The notes under the pieces: model-generated
What the model saw: the letters and a program-made list of their open reading frames with translations, nothing else
Database searches by the model: none
Told to the model about the DNA's origin: nothing
NCBI RefSeq assembly: GCF_002090135.1
Contig: NZ_BBRL01000011.1
Span: 1 to 64,000 of the forward strand
Source of the DNA: Demequina sp. NBRC 110055
Lineage (GTDB): Bacteria; Actinomycetota; Actinomycetes; Actinomycetales; Demequinaceae
DNA length: 64,000 nucleotides
Reading direction: 5' to 3'
Part shown: in pieces, positions 1-8,761 of the stretch
Layout of the letters: every line of letters starts with the position of its first letter
How positions within the stretch are numbered: the first letter of the stretch is position 1
Program-made: the position numbers and the translations under genes

Positions 1-92
1 CCCGACCAACCCACACGGTGTTGCACTAGCAAACTGAATCCGCCGGCGCGACGAGCCGCAGATGTGGCCATTTGCACCCGTGGTGGGCGGCC

Positions 93-98
93 TAGAGT
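93..98 (+). promoter_or_regulatory. -10 element of panB (leaderless)
   Basis: TAGAGT lies 7 nt before the ATG at 106. No Shine-Dalgarno sequence separates them, so transcription probably starts at the A of the start codon. The same arrangement recurs before many genes of this window, which supports the start chosen for panB. Confidence 0.6.
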
Positions 99-105
99 GG
101 AGACC

Positions 106-906
106 ATGAAGAAGGTCAGGATCCACCACTTCGCCGAGATGAAGGCGCGCGGCGAGAAAATCACCATGCTCACCGCCTACGACTACGCGACCGCGAAGGC
201 CTTCGACGCCGCGGGCGTGGACATGCTCCTGGTGGGCGACTCGATGGGCGACAACGTCCTCGGCATGGACTCCACCGTGCCGCTCGAGCTCGACGAGATG
301 ATTCCGTTCGCCCGTGCGGTCGCGCGCGGCGCCGACCGCGCCTTCGTGGTCGCCGACCTCCCGTTCGGCACCTACGAGGTCTCCGCCGAGCAGGCCGTCG
401 CGTCCTCGATTCGCATGATGAAACTCTCCGGCGCGCAGGCCATCAAATTCGAGGGCGGCCGGCGCATCGCCGCGCAGGTCAAGGCCGTGACCGATGCCGG
501 CATCCCCTTTTGCGGCCATCTGGGCTTCACGCCGCAGTCCGAGAATGCCCTCGGCGGCCACCGCGTCCAGGGCCGCGGCGAGCAGGGGCTGCAGGACCTC
601 ATCGCCGACGCCCTCGCCCTGCAGGAGGCCGGCGCGTTCGCCGTCGTCCTCGAGATGGTCGTCGACGGTGCCGCGCGCGCCGTCACCGAGGCACTCGACA
701 TCCCCACGATCGGCATCGGCGCCGGCTCCGGCACGGACGGCCAGGTGCTCGTGTGGCTCGACGCCCTCGGCGTGGGCGACTGGCATCCGAAGTTCTCGCG
801 CCAGTTCGCGGCGGTGGGCCAGGCCATGACCGACGGCGCCGCACGCTACGTCGCGGCCGTCAAGGGCGAGGAATTTCCCGCCGCCGAGCACACGTTCGAC
901 TCGTAG
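106..906 (+). CDS. panB: 3-methyl-2-oxobutanoate hydroxymethyltransferase
   Basis: Cytosolic enzyme that adds a hydroxymethyl group from 5,10-methylenetetrahydrofolate to 2-oxoisovalerate, giving ketopantoate, the first committed step to pantothenate and CoA. The 266-residue product has the PanB TIM-barrel signatures: LTAYD (22-26), VGDSMG (43-48), ADLPFG (83-88), KFEGG (114-118), GHLGFTPQ (137-144), catalytic Glu183 in VLEMV, and IGIGAG (202-207). Metal and catalytic residues Asp45, Asp84, Lys114 and Glu183 are intact. A GTG at 64 would add 14 residues of no PanB character; the ATG at 106 sits 7 nt after a TAGAGT box and gives the usual family length. Confidence 0.96.
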   Translation: MKKVRIHHFAEMKARGEKITMLTAYDYATAKAFDAAGVDMLLVGDSMGDNVLGMDSTVPLELDEMIPFARAVARGADRAFVVADLPFGTYEVSAEQAVASSIRMMKLSGAQAIKFEGGRRIAAQVKAVTDAGIPFCGHLGFTPQSENALGGHRVQGRGEQGLQDLIADALALQEAGAFAVVLEMVVDGAARAVTEALDIPTIGIGAGSGTDGQVLVWLDALGVGDWHPKFSRQFAAVGQAMTDGAARYVAAVKGEEFPAAEHTFDS

Positions 907-956
907 TCCCCGACCACGCTGATCGCGCACCGACGCGCGACCGACAAGGAGGAATC

Positions 957-1631
957 ATGCCCACTCTCGCCATCATCGGAGCCGGCCCCGGGCTCGGCGC
1001 CGCCGTCGCTCGCCGCTTTGGCCGCGAGGGCTTCTCCGTCGCCCTCATCGCCCGCGACGAGGCCAAGCTGGACGAGCTGGTCGCCGAGCTGGGCCGCGAC
1101 GGCGTCCAGGCCCGTCCGTATCTGGCCGATGTGCGTAATGGCCGTCAGCTCGAGGCCGCGTTGGCTGCGGCAGCGCAGGAGCTCGGCCCCATCACCGCGC
1201 TGCAATACAGCCCCCTGCCGTCGCGCGACTACCTCAAGCCGGTGCTCGACACGGATCCCGCACTTGCCCTTGAGGCGCTGCGGTTTTCCGCACTAGGCCT
1301 CATGCACGCCGCTCGTGCGGTGTTGCCGGCCATGCGCGAGGCCGGCGACGGCTCGATCATCCTGATCAACGGCGGCACCTCGGTGAAGTCGCGCGCGGGC
1401 TTCGCGGGCACGTCGATCGCGTTCCCCGCCGAGACCGCCTACGGCGAGATGCTGCACGAGGCGCTCACCGACGAGGGCATACGCGTGCGCCAGCTGGTCA
1501 TCCCCGGCGCGATCCCCAAGCTGCAGCTCGACAACGGTATCGACGACGTCGCGGAGCGCATCTGGCAGCTGCACGCCGTGCCCGGCGAGTTCCGCGACAT
1601 GCTCATCCCGCTCGAGGACGGGCGCGAGTAG
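957..1631 (+). CDS. Atypical short-chain dehydrogenase/reductase-like protein
   Basis: The 224-residue product begins with a Rossmann dinucleotide-binding loop GAGPGLG (8-14) and keeps the SDR plan with a central serine strand (SIILINGG). The start has a strong ribosome binding site, AAGGAGGAATC, directly upstream. The catalytic YxxxK motif of classical SDRs is not visible: the expected place reads TAYGEMLHEAL. It may be a degenerate or divergent SDR that binds a dinucleotide without standard reductase chemistry. It lies 50 nt behind panB on the same strand and could be co-transcribed. Substrate is unknown. Confidence 0.8.
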   Translation: MPTLAIIGAGPGLGAAVARRFGREGFSVALIARDEAKLDELVAELGRDGVQARPYLADVRNGRQLEAALAAAAQELGPITALQYSPLPSRDYLKPVLDTDPALALEALRFSALGLMHAARAVLPAMREAGDGSIILINGGTSVKSRAGFAGTSIAFPAETAYGEMLHEALTDEGIRVRQLVIPGAIPKLQLDNGIDDVAERIWQLHAVPGEFRDMLIPLEDGRE

Positions 1632-1673
1632 AGCGTTCAGGCGTCCAGGCGGCCTGGGCGTCCGCCGGGTGCT

Positions 1674-1733
1674 CCCTGCGAGCCACTCAATGCCCGCTTC
1701 TTCGCGAAACCGAGCACTCAATGCCTCGCAGGG
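1674..1733. repeat. Inverted repeat with internal 11-nt direct repeat
   Basis: CCCTGCGAG (1674-1682) is repeated inverted as CTCGCAGGG (1725-1733). Between them CACTCAATGCC occurs twice (1684-1694 and 1715-1725). It lies between two convergent genes and may act as a bidirectional terminator, though there is no T-run. Confidence 0.5.
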
Positions 1734-1748
1734 CGCTCGCCAGTCGCG

Positions 1749-1937
1749 CTACGACCCCTCGCGCCACTCTTTGTCGTCCTCGTCCCAATCCTTGGTGCGC
1801 TGCGCGGCCTTCTCGAGCGCCTGCTCGGCCTCCGCGCGGGTGGGATAGGGGCCCATCAGGTTCTCCCATGAGCTGCGCTTGCCCTCTTCGACCTCGCGCG
1901 TCTTCGTGTTGAACCAGAACTCGGTTTCGCTTGTCAT
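1749..1937 (-). CDS. Small SPOR-like domain protein
   Basis: A 62-residue acidic, tryptophan-rich protein beginning MTSETEFWFNTKT, of a type common in actinobacteria and annotated as SPOR domain-containing. The residues EFWFNTKTREVEEG and the phrase GPYPTRAEAEQAL resemble the core of a peptidoglycan-binding SPOR fold, but no signal peptide or membrane segment is present, so an envelope role is uncertain. The ATG at 1937 follows a clear GGAGGCAG ribosome site. Longer in-frame starts would overlap the divergent map gene. It stands head-to-head with map. Confidence 0.75.
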   Translation of the reverse strand: MTSETEFWFNTKTREVEEGKRSSWENLMGPYPTRAEAEQALEKAAQRTKDWDEDDKEWREGS

Positions 1938-1955
1938 GTCTGCTGCCTCCATGAA

Positions 1956-1961
1956 TAGACT
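1956..1961 (+). promoter_or_regulatory. -10 element of map (leaderless)
   Basis: TAGACT ends 7 nt before the ATG at 1969, with no ribosome binding site between. It supports 1969 rather than 1951 as the first codon. Confidence 0.55.
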
Positions 1962-1968
1962 GCCAGGC

Positions 1969-2850
1969 ATGAGCCCCGTGCGCGAGAACATCAGCAAGGG
2001 CGTCGTGTCGCCGTGGAGGGATGTCCCCAAGGACATTGCCCGCCCCGAGTACGTGGGCCGCAAGCGCGCCGCGTCATGGGACGGCGGCGACGTGCACTCC
2101 CCCGAGACCATCGAGAAGATCCGCATCTCCGCCAAGATCGCCGCGCAGGCGCTCGCGGAAGTTGGCCGCCACGTGCAGCCGGGCGTGACCACTGACGAGC
2201 TGGACCGCATCGGACACGAGTTTGTCCTCGACCACGGCGCCTACCCGTCGACCCTCGGATATCCGGGCGCCGCCGGGCGCCCTCCGTTCCCGAAGGCCCT
2301 CTGCACGTCCGTGAACGAGGTCATCTGTCACGGCATCCCCGACTCGACCGTCGTCCAGGAGGGCGACATCGTGAAGGTCGACATTACGGCCTTCAAGAAC
2401 GGTGTCCATGGCGACAACTGCGGATCGTTCATTGCCGGCGAGGGATCGTCGGAGGCGCACCAGCTCGTGGAGGTGACCCACGAGGCAATGATGCGCGGCA
2501 TCAAGGCTGCCCGCGTGGGCCGCGAGGTCAACGTCATCGGCCGGGTCATCGAGAAGTACGCGGCCCGGTTTGGTTACGAGTCCGTACGCAACTACACCGG
2601 TCACGGGGTGGGGCCCGCCTTCCACACGGGCCTCGTCATACCCCACTACGACGCCGCGCCCTACCACGACGACGTCATTGAGCCCGGCATGGTTTTTACC
2701 GTCGAGCCGATGCTGTGCATGGGGTCGGAGGAGTCCGACGAGTGGGACGACGGCTGGACTGTCGTCACCAACGACGGCTCGTGGGTGGCTCAGTTTGAAC
2801 ACACGATCGTCATCACCGAGGAAGGCCCGGAGGTCCTGACACTGCCATGA
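1969..2850 (+). CDS. map: Type I methionine aminopeptidase
   Basis: Removes the initiator methionine from new proteins in the cytosol and is normally essential. The 293-residue product carries the full dinuclear metal set: two Asp in [16 protein letters not shown], His in [13 protein letters not shown], Glu in FTVEPML and Glu in QFEHTIVI. The N-terminal extension before the catalytic core ([18 protein letters not shown]) is typical of actinobacterial MetAPs. The start at 1969 is preceded by TAGACT at leaderless spacing; ATG 1951 is the alternative. Its stop codon overlaps the start of ppgK (ATGA), so the two genes are probably translationally coupled. Confidence 0.95.
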   Translation: MSPVRENISKGVVSPWRDVPKDIARPEYVGRKRAASWDGGDVHSPETIEKIRISAKIAAQALAEVGRHVQPGVTTDELDRIGHEFVLDHGAYPSTLGYPGAAGRPPFPKALCTSVNEVICHGIPDSTVVQEGDIVKVDITAFKNGVHGDNCGSFIAGEGSSEAHQLVEVTHEAMMRGIKAARVGREVNVIGRVIEKYAARFGYESVRNYTGHGVGPAFHTGLVIPHYDAAPYHDDVIEPGMVFTVEPMLCMGSEESDEWDDGWTVVTNDGSWVAQFEHTIVITEEGPEVLTLP

Positions 2851-3680
2851 GCAAGCACATCGCACTCGGCGTCGACATCGGCGGCACCGGCATCAAGGCC
2901 GCCCCCGTCAATCTCAAGACCGGGGAGTTCACCCAGGAGCGCTACCGCGTGCCGACCCCGGACCCTGCGACCCCAGAGGCCGTGGCAAAGACCGTCGCCA
3001 AGTGCATCGCGCGCTTCGAACCCGGGCGCAAGACCGCGGTGGGCGTGGCGTTCCCCGGTGTGGTGCAGGACGGCGTCGTCAAGACCGCCGCCAACGTCGA
3101 CGAATCGTGGATCGGCACCGATCTTCGCCAGATCATTCGTGACTACTCCGGTCACGATGTGTACGTGCTCAACGACGCGGACGCCGCGGGCTTCGGCGAG
3201 CACCACTTCGGCGCCGCGCACGGCCGCGACGGATCCGTGTTGATGACGACGCTCGGCACCGGCATCGGCACTGCGTTGATCGTGAACGGCACTCTCGTGC
3301 CCAATCTCGAGATGGGCCACATCCTGATCGACGGCGAGGATGCCGAGATCATGGCGGCAGAGTCCGCCCGTGATCGTTTTGGCCTGGACTGGGAGGGCTG
3401 GACCGCGAATCTCCAGAAGTACTACTCGGAGATGGAGCGGCTGCTGTGGCCCGACCTCATCATCGTCGGTGGCGGCGTATCAAAGTCGCACCACATGTTC
3501 CTGCCGCACCTCAAGCTACGCTCCCCCATCGTCCCCGCCGAGCTGCGCAACGGCGCCGGCATCGTGGGCGCTGCGGCGTTCGCCCATGAGGCGTTCCAGC
3601 GCGACCAGGAGAGGAAGAAGGCCGCCGACAAGGCGGAAAAGAAGGCGGAGCAGAAGAAGGCCGAGAAGGCCAACGACTAA
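2847..3680 (+). CDS. ppgK: Polyphosphate glucokinase (ROK family)
   Basis: Phosphorylates glucose with polyphosphate or ATP, feeding glycolysis. The 277-residue product has the ROK phosphate loop [12 protein letters not shown] (residues 8-19), a proline-glycine turn [10 protein letters not shown], the catalytic Asp in LNDADAAG, and the adenosine-site glycines TLGTGIGTA. It lacks the ROK zinc-cysteine cluster, as in actinobacterial PpgK. The C-terminus is an unusual Lys/Glu/Ala-rich tail of about 30 residues, probably helical. The start overlaps the map stop by 4 nt. Confidence 0.92.
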   Translation: MSKHIALGVDIGGTGIKAAPVNLKTGEFTQERYRVPTPDPATPEAVAKTVAKCIARFEPGRKTAVGVAFPGVVQDGVVKTAANVDESWIGTDLRQIIRDYSGHDVYVLNDADAAGFGEHHFGAAHGRDGSVLMTTLGTGIGTALIVNGTLVPNLEMGHILIDGEDAEIMAAESARDRFGLDWEGWTANLQKYYSEMERLLWPDLIIVGGGVSKSHHMFLPHLKLRSPIVPAELRNGAGIVGAAAFAHEAFQRDQERKKAADKAEKKAEQKKAEKAND

Positions 3681-3695
3681 ACGCAGCGACGGGTC

Positions 3696-5138
3696 TTAGT
3701 CGACGCGCCCCTCGTCCGTACCGCCCTTGCGGGCGGCGCGCCACCTGCGGCCCTGGCCCGGCAGGGGTCGGACGGGACCCACGGTGCGCCGCGGCACGGG
3801 CTGACCCGCGCCAGTACGTGCGAGATGCGGAGCCCTCGGCGTGACGGCAACCATGCCGGGCACCATTGCGGTCAGCGCCACGAGCATGTACCACCCGCCC
3901 TCGACGAGGAGGCGCGACTCCGACAGGGCTTGCACCCCGAGCGCCGCGATCAGCAGCGCCCATGCGACCGGTATCCACGACGAGTGACGTTCGCCGCGCT
4001 GCACCACGCGCCATGACCGGAAGAACACCGATCCCACGAGCACCACAAGCAAGATCAGCCCGACGACGCCCAACTGCAGCCATGAGTCGAGGAACGCGTT
4101 GTGCGCGTGAGTCGCGCGTTCGGTGGTCTGGTCAACGATGCTGGCGTACGGGTCTGACCACACGGGCCAGTACCCCACGAATCCCCAGCCTTCGACCCGG
4201 TCACTCGCGACCGAGATCACGCGCTCCCAGATCTCGGTGCGGTTGGTGAGGTCGGAGTCGCGGTCGAGCATGGCGAGCACGGCGTCCTTGTACCGGTACG
4301 ACATCCATCCCACGACCGCGGCTGTACCCAGCAGGTACAGCGATACCGTGGTGCGGGCGTGGGTGTCGGCGTGGCGGACGACCACGGCGACGCCGAAGAG
4401 GACCGCGACCACCAGCGCCATCACGGCCACCGTCGCCGACTGGGTGAGGAGCAGCACGGCCGCCGAGACGGCGAGGGTAATGAAGGCGTTACGTCGGCTC
4501 ACCCGGCGCTCGAGGTACAGCATCAGCGCGAGGATGGCGGTGAGCAAGGCGATGGCGGCGAACGGGTTGCGATTGCCCACGAAGCCCTGGATGGGGCCGC
4601 CCTCAAGCAGGTGGTTCTCCGACCACATGAACGGTGAGGTCTTCTCGGTGAGCCCCGCCAGTCCCGTGAGATCGGACACCAGGGGCCGTACCTCGTCGCG
4701 GATGAAGGCCGCCACGATCAGTTCGAACGACACACCCAACAGCAGTGACCACTGCAGGCCGCGGTAGAGCAGTTCGAGGAAGCGCGAGGTACCGAAGTTT
4801 TGGACCGTCACGATCGCGACATAGGTCGTGGCGACCGTGACCAGTGCCGCGAGCGCCGTGACCGCGGGAGTGACCGACCAGATCACGCTCAGCCCGGTCA
4901 GCGCGACAAACGCGAGCACCACGACGGAGAGCTTGACGCGGGCGGCCGAGGTACGAAAAGCAATCGCGACGGCGGTGACGGTCACTACGGCAAGCACCGA
5001 GTACAGCGCCATGCCGAGGAGGTAGCGGAAGCCTTGACCGGACACGAGAAAGACCACGGACCACACGGCGACGGCCTCGCGACCGTGCGTGGACGCGAGC
5101 CAGCGCAGGGCTCTCTCGCGGGCCGTAGCCGTCTCCAT
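3696..5138 (-). CDS. O-antigen ligase / Wzy-like polytopic membrane protein
   Basis: A 480-residue membrane protein with about ten hydrophobic segments and one long external loop (around residues 285-345) containing an HAHNAFLDSWLQLGVVGL motif. The HxHN...L motif in the last large loop is the hallmark of O-antigen ligase/polymerase (Wzy_C) proteins, which join or polymerise lipid-linked sugars outside the membrane. In a Gram-positive cell it likely acts on a wall or capsular polysaccharide. The chosen ATG follows an AGAGGAGG ribosome site; an ATG 21 nt upstream is less well placed. No other glycan genes are near. It is convergent with ppgK. Confidence 0.82.
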   Translation of the reverse strand: METATARERALRWLASTHGREAVAVWSVVFLVSGQGFRYLLGMALYSVLAVVTVTAVAIAFRTSAARVKLSVVVLAFVALTGLSVIWSVTPAVTALAALVTVATTYVAIVTVQNFGTSRFLELLYRGLQWSLLLGVSFELIVAAFIRDEVRPLVSDLTGLAGLTEKTSPFMWSENHLLEGGPIQGFVGNRNPFAAIALLTAILALMLYLERRVSRRNAFITLAVSAAVLLLTQSATVAVMALVVAVLFGVAVVVRHADTHARTTVSLYLLGTAAVVGWMSYRYKDAVLAMLDRDSDLTNRTEIWERVISVASDRVEGWGFVGYWPVWSDPYASIVDQTTERATHAHNAFLDSWLQLGVVGLILLVVLVGSVFFRSWRVVQRGERHSSWIPVAWALLIAALGVQALSESRLLVEGGWYMLVALTAMVPGMVAVTPRAPHLARTGAGQPVPRRTVGPVRPLPGQGRRWRAARKGGTDEGRVD

Positions 5139-5399
5139 CTCGCGTCCTCCTCTAGGCATCTCACCACGGGTGTCTGGCGGTCAGCGCAGGCGACATTGGA
5201 CGCGCGATCACCAGGCGGCAGCACGGCCCGCCCTGGTGAGACCTTTCTCGCAGTGTAGCCGGGCGAGCCTGAGAGCGCGCGGGAGCACGCGGTAGACACC
5301 GTCACACCTGTCTCGTCAACGCACGGCAAGCGGCAGATGTTTCCCGGCGAGTCGTGCGCCGTCGCGTGACATTTGTGTCGTTTTCATGGCATCATGAAT

Positions 5400-5500
5400 C
5401 CGATGCGTGAATGGCGCGCCGCTTCCCCCCCGATGCGTGCAGCGCCTCGATGGCATCCGACCCCGGTGTCGCTAGCCCCCCTTGCGACGCCGGGGTCGTC
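5400..5500 (+). ncRNA. 6C RNA
   Basis: Two successive stem-loops each display a run of cytosines in the loop. The first pairs GGCGC (5413-5417) with GCGCC (5442-5446) around seven C (5425-5431). The second is a 14-bp stem (5459-5472 with 5484-5497) around six C (5476-5481). Two hairpins with C6 or longer loops define the actinobacterial 6C RNA (called B11 in mycobacteria), a small RNA thought to base-pair with G-rich mRNA sites such as ribosome binding sites. The 5' end is uncertain. The second stem would also terminate transcription. Confidence 0.75.
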
Positions 5501-5533
5501 TCATGTCTACGGCCGGTCAGGCGATCGCCCCTC

Positions 5534-5539
5534 TAGAGT
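5534..5539 (+). promoter_or_regulatory. -10 element of the GNAT gene (leaderless)
   Basis: TAGAGT ends 6 nt before the ATG at 5546, separate from the upstream 6C RNA. Confidence 0.5.
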
Positions 5540-5545
5540 GCCGCT

Positions 5546-6139
5546 ATGAGTTTCGCCGCCAGCCCCAGGTTGAGCCACGCCCTCGCACGACTCGAGCCGC
5601 TGTCTCCTGCCCACACCGAGGATTTAGCCGCTGCCGTGGCCGTCGAAGACCTGTGGCGCACCTGGGTGACGTCAGTGCCGTCTCCCGACGACATGCGTGA
5701 CGAGATCGACCGGCGCGTGGCGCTTCAGACGGCGGGCTCGATCGCCGCCTGGGCCATCATCGACCCCCGCCGCGACCGCGCCGTGGGGATGACCACCTAT
5801 CTCAACCTCGACGAGGACAACCGGCGGCTCGAGATTGGATCGACGTGGATCGGGCGGGAGGCACAAGGCACCGGGGTCAATCCCGCCGCGAAGGTGCTGC
5901 TCCTCACCCGCGCGTTCGAGGATCTGGGATGCCATGCCGTCGAGTTCCGCACTCATTGGCACAATCATCAGTCGCGCGCCGCCATCGCGCGGCTGGGAGC
6001 CAAGCAGGATGGCGTGCTGCGCGCCCACAAGGTGATGCCGGACGGCACGCTGCGTGACACCGTGGTGTTCTCGATCATCGCTCCCGAGTGGCCCGCCGCG
6101 CGCGCGGCCCTCAGCGCGCGACTCAGCCGCTACCTGTAG
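5546..6139 (+). CDS. GNAT family N-acetyltransferase (RimJ/RimL-like)
   Basis: The 197-residue product matches the RimL-type GNAT fold that moves an acetyl group from acetyl-CoA to an amine. Visible features are the substrate strand with LEIGSTWIG (about residues 93-101), an altered acetyl-CoA loop in REAQGTGVNPAAK, and the typical end motif NHQSRAAIARLGAKQDGVLRAH, where Asn and Ser precede the last helix. Substrate cannot be told from sequence: it could be a ribosomal protein N-terminus, an amino acid or an antibiotic. The start is leaderless. Confidence 0.88.
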   Translation: MSFAASPRLSHALARLEPLSPAHTEDLAAAVAVEDLWRTWVTSVPSPDDMRDEIDRRVALQTAGSIAAWAIIDPRRDRAVGMTTYLNLDEDNRRLEIGSTWIGREAQGTGVNPAAKVLLLTRAFEDLGCHAVEFRTHWHNHQSRAAIARLGAKQDGVLRAHKVMPDGTLRDTVVFSIIAPEWPAARAALSARLSRYL

Positions 6140-6148
6140 CGGACCCGG

Positions 6149-7396
6149 TCACTCGACCCCGCCGACCTCCTCGCCGGGTTCAAAGTTGCCCTCGGCGACG
6201 TCCTCCCAGAACTGCGGAAGCTCCTCCTCGGTCAGCAGCACGGTCGAGCCGACGCCGTCGACGCTGTAGCCCAGCGACGTGATGGGCGGCGTACCCGTCA
6301 CGGCCTCGCCGCCCAGCCCCGCGCGCAGGTCGAGGGCGATGGACGCGAGGCCGAGGAAGCTCGTGCCCTCATCCACACGGAAGGCGCCCAGCGTGGCGCT
6401 GGTCACCGGGAGGAGCTTCGTGGGGTTCAGGAGCGTGGCGGGGTTCAGGATCTCCTCCGCGACGGCAGCGACCACCTGGCGCTGGCGCTCGGCACGGCCG
6501 ATGTCGCCGAGCGGGTCCGAGTACCGCATGCGCGAGAAGGCCAGCGCCGTCTCGCCGTCGGCGACGTGGCAGCCGGCCTCCCACTCGAGCCCCGACTTCT
6601 CGTCGCTGACGTCCTCGTCGTAGCACAGCTCCACACCGCCGACCGCGTTCACCATGTCCTCGACACCGGTGAGCCCGATCTCCATGTAGTGGTCCATCGT
6701 GAGGCCCGTCAGGTCCTCGACGGTCTCGACGAGTAGTTGCGGGCCGCCAAAAGCGAACGCCGCGTTGATCTTGTTCGAGTTGTAGCCCGGGATCGCCACG
6801 TACGAGTCGCGCGGGATCGAGATCAGCGCGACCGGCCCCGACTCGGGCTTGTGCAGCACCATGATGGTGTCCGTGCGCGCGCCCTCCGTGCCGTCGTCGC
6901 CGTCCCACCCTTCGCGGGAGTCCGACCCCACGATCAGGGTGGTGGTCCCCGGCGTGTTCTGCGCACCCGAGAGCGCATCCACGTGGTTGATCTGTCCATT
7001 GACCCAGATCGCGAACACAAGCACGAGGCCCACCAGAATCGCGAGCAGGATCCACGCCCACCGGCAACACCGGTGCTTGCGTCGAGGCTTGGACGGCAGA
7101 CCGCCGGCGGCCGATGCCGTGGCCGGCTGGCCGTCGCCGCCGTACGCTCCGTAGGACTGACCGGAGTGAGGCTGCTGCGGGCGCTGTTGCGGGTACGGCG
7201 CGGGCTGCTGAGGTGAGGGCTGGTGCGCAGTCGCCATGGCACGCGTGGGATCCACGGGAGGCTCCACCGCGCTGCGGGAACGGCGATCCGGGGAGACGGG
7301 TATACGTGTCGACACGCGCTGGGGCCGCGGCGGCACCGAGGGTGGCATCGGACGGCTCGTGCTGCGCGGCGTCTCTCGCTCGTCGTCGTGGGTCAC
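6149..7396 (-). CDS. LytR-CpsA-Psr family phosphotransferase
   Basis: A 415-residue membrane-anchored enzyme that likely transfers teichoic-acid-like or other glycopolymers from lipid carriers to peptidoglycan. The N-terminal ~125 residues are a proline/glutamine-rich cytoplasmic tail (PQQPAPYPQQRPQQP), followed by one membrane segment (ILLAILVGLVLVFAIWV) and the LCP domain with the conserved Asp/Arg positions in VGSDSRE, GARTDTIMV, SIPRDSYV, KINAAFAFGG and LAFSRMRYSDPLGDIGRAERQ. Start is a GTG 7 nt after TACCCT (minus strand), giving a leaderless mRNA; upstream extension would run through the divergent gene. Confidence 0.92.
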   Translation of the reverse strand: MTHDDERETPRSTSRPMPPSVPPRPQRVSTRIPVSPDRRSRSAVEPPVDPTRAMATAHQPSPQQPAPYPQQRPQQPHSGQSYGAYGGDGQPATASAAGGLPSKPRRKHRCCRWAWILLAILVGLVLVFAIWVNGQINHVDALSGAQNTPGTTTLIVGSDSREGWDGDDGTEGARTDTIMVLHKPESGPVALISIPRDSYVAIPGYNSNKINAAFAFGGPQLLVETVEDLTGLTMDHYMEIGLTGVEDMVNAVGGVELCYDEDVSDEKSGLEWEAGCHVADGETALAFSRMRYSDPLGDIGRAERQRQVVAAVAEEILNPATLLNPTKLLPVTSATLGAFRVDEGTSFLGLASIALDLRAGLGGEAVTGTPPITSLGYSVDGVGSTVLLTEEELPQFWEDVAEGNFEPGEEVGGVE

Positions 7397-7516
7397 GTCC
7401 CTGAGGGTACCCGCCCCTCGCTCACAGGTCGGGGAGGCGGCGGCGACGACGTGACCACGTGTGCCTGGGACCGTCGACCCCTCGCCTCGGGTCACGGGGC
7501 GTGCCAGGGTAGTCCC

Positions 7517-8359
7517 ATGGCCGACTCGTCCAGCCTCTTTCCAGGCGCGCAGTTCATCTCGACCGTGCTCGAAACCCTGGAAAAGAAGACCACCATGAGC
7601 GGGAGTCTTGCCCGCGTGTACCTCATGCGTGCCGCCATGGCAGGAGCAATCATCGGCATCATGTACCTCACCGAGTTCGCGGTGTTTGCCGCCTTCGGCC
7701 ACGGAGAACTCGAGGGAATCGGGCACCTCGTCGGCGCCGCCACGTTCGGCTTCGCGCTTGTGTTCATCTACTTCAGCAAGTCCGAGCTGCTCACCTCGAA
7801 CATGATGATCGTGTCCATCGGGCGCTATTACAAGGCGGTCAGTTTCCTCCGGGGCCTGCGCCTGCTCGCCCTGTGCTACGCCGGCAACTTCCTGGGCGGC
7901 CTGGTGATCGCGCTGGCGGTCGCGGCGTCGACGCTGGGCGCGGGTGACGTCGGTGAGTCGATCTCCACCACGGTCGACACCAAGCTCGCGTATGTCGCCG
8001 ACGGCGCCGCGGGGTGGTCGGACCTGTTCGTGCGCGCGATCTTGTGCAACCTGATGATCAACCTCGGCATGCTGATGATCTACAACGGCATGATCAAGAA
8101 CGACCTGATGAAGGCCGTCGCGATGATCTCCACGGTGTTCGTGTTCGCCTTCGTCGGCTTCGAACACTCCGTTGCCAACACGGTGTTGTTCACCATCGCC
8201 GCGTTCCAGGGGGGCCTCGACTGGGGCCTCGCGCTGGGCAACCTCGCCATCGTGCTGGTCGGCAATCTGGTCGGCGGCGGCCTGCTCATCGGCTGGTATT
8301 ACGCCTACGCCAACGACGACCGTCGCCACCTCAGCCGTCGCGCACGCGGCTCGGCCTAG
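7517..8359 (+). CDS. Formate/nitrite transporter (FNT) family channel
   Basis: A 280-residue membrane protein with six hydrophobic helices in the aquaporin-like FNT arrangement. The family moves small monovalent anions such as formate, nitrite, lactate or hydrosulfide as a pentamer. Characteristic pieces include SKSELLTSNMM (about residues 93-103), the CYAGNFLGG helix break and the LCNLMINLGML segment corresponding to the second selectivity half-helix. No nitrite or formate enzyme lies nearby, so the substrate is open. The start is preceded by CAGGGT at leaderless distance and is divergent from the LCP gene. Confidence 0.9.
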   Translation: MADSSSLFPGAQFISTVLETLEKKTTMSGSLARVYLMRAAMAGAIIGIMYLTEFAVFAAFGHGELEGIGHLVGAATFGFALVFIYFSKSELLTSNMMIVSIGRYYKAVSFLRGLRLLALCYAGNFLGGLVIALAVAASTLGAGDVGESISTTVDTKLAYVADGAAGWSDLFVRAILCNLMINLGMLMIYNGMIKNDLMKAVAMISTVFVFAFVGFEHSVANTVLFTIAAFQGGLDWGLALGNLAIVLVGNLVGGGLLIGWYYAYANDDRRHLSRRARGSA

Positions 8360-8392
8360 GGCCGATACCCAGCCACGGCATCGGCCGCTCTG

Positions 8393-8737
8393 TTAGGCCC
8401 TCTTGATCTTCTCGATGGCCTTGCCCTTGGCGAGCTCGTCGACGATCTTGTCGAGGTAGCGCACCTTCTGGACGAGCTGGTCCTCGATGTCCTCGACCCG
8501 GTAGCCGCAGATCACCCCGGTGATGAGCCCGGCGTTCGGGTGGAGCGTGGCCGCGTCAAAGAACTCGGGAAACGTCGACTCGTCCGCCGCGTAGGCGTCG
8601 ATCTGCGCCTTGTCGAAGCCCGTCAGCCAGCTGATGACCTCGTCAAGCTCCGCCTGGGTGCGCCCCTTGCGCTCGACCTTCTGGATGTACATCGGATAGA
8701 TCGAGGAGAAGGTCATCGAGTACATGCGCTGGCTCAT
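8393..8737 (-). CDS. DUF2200 family protein
   Basis: A 114-residue soluble protein that matches the DUF2200 family along its whole length, with the family-typical phrases IYPMYIQKVERKGRT, LTGFD, FFDAATLHPNA and ICGYRVEDIEDQLVQKVRYLDKI. Function is unknown; members are widely spread small cytoplasmic proteins. It is convergent with the FNT gene and sits just downstream of nothing obvious in a shared operon. Confidence 0.88.
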   Translation of the reverse strand: MSQRMYSMTFSSIYPMYIQKVERKGRTQAELDEVISWLTGFDKAQIDAYAADESTFPEFFDAATLHPNAGLITGVICGYRVEDIEDQLVQKVRYLDKIVDELAKGKAIEKIKRA

Positions 8738-8761
8738 GGGATCAGCGTAACCGGGGACAAG

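Noticed and set aside
510-956. Extension of the SDR-like gene upstream through panB
   Set aside because: The extension is an Arg-rich out-of-frame reading of panB. The ATG at 957 has a strong ribosome site and starts directly with the Rossmann fold.
7397-8329. Extension of the LCP gene to a 726-residue protein
   Set aside because: The extra 311 residues run antisense through the FNT channel gene and have no LCP similarity; the leaderless GTG at 7396 is better.
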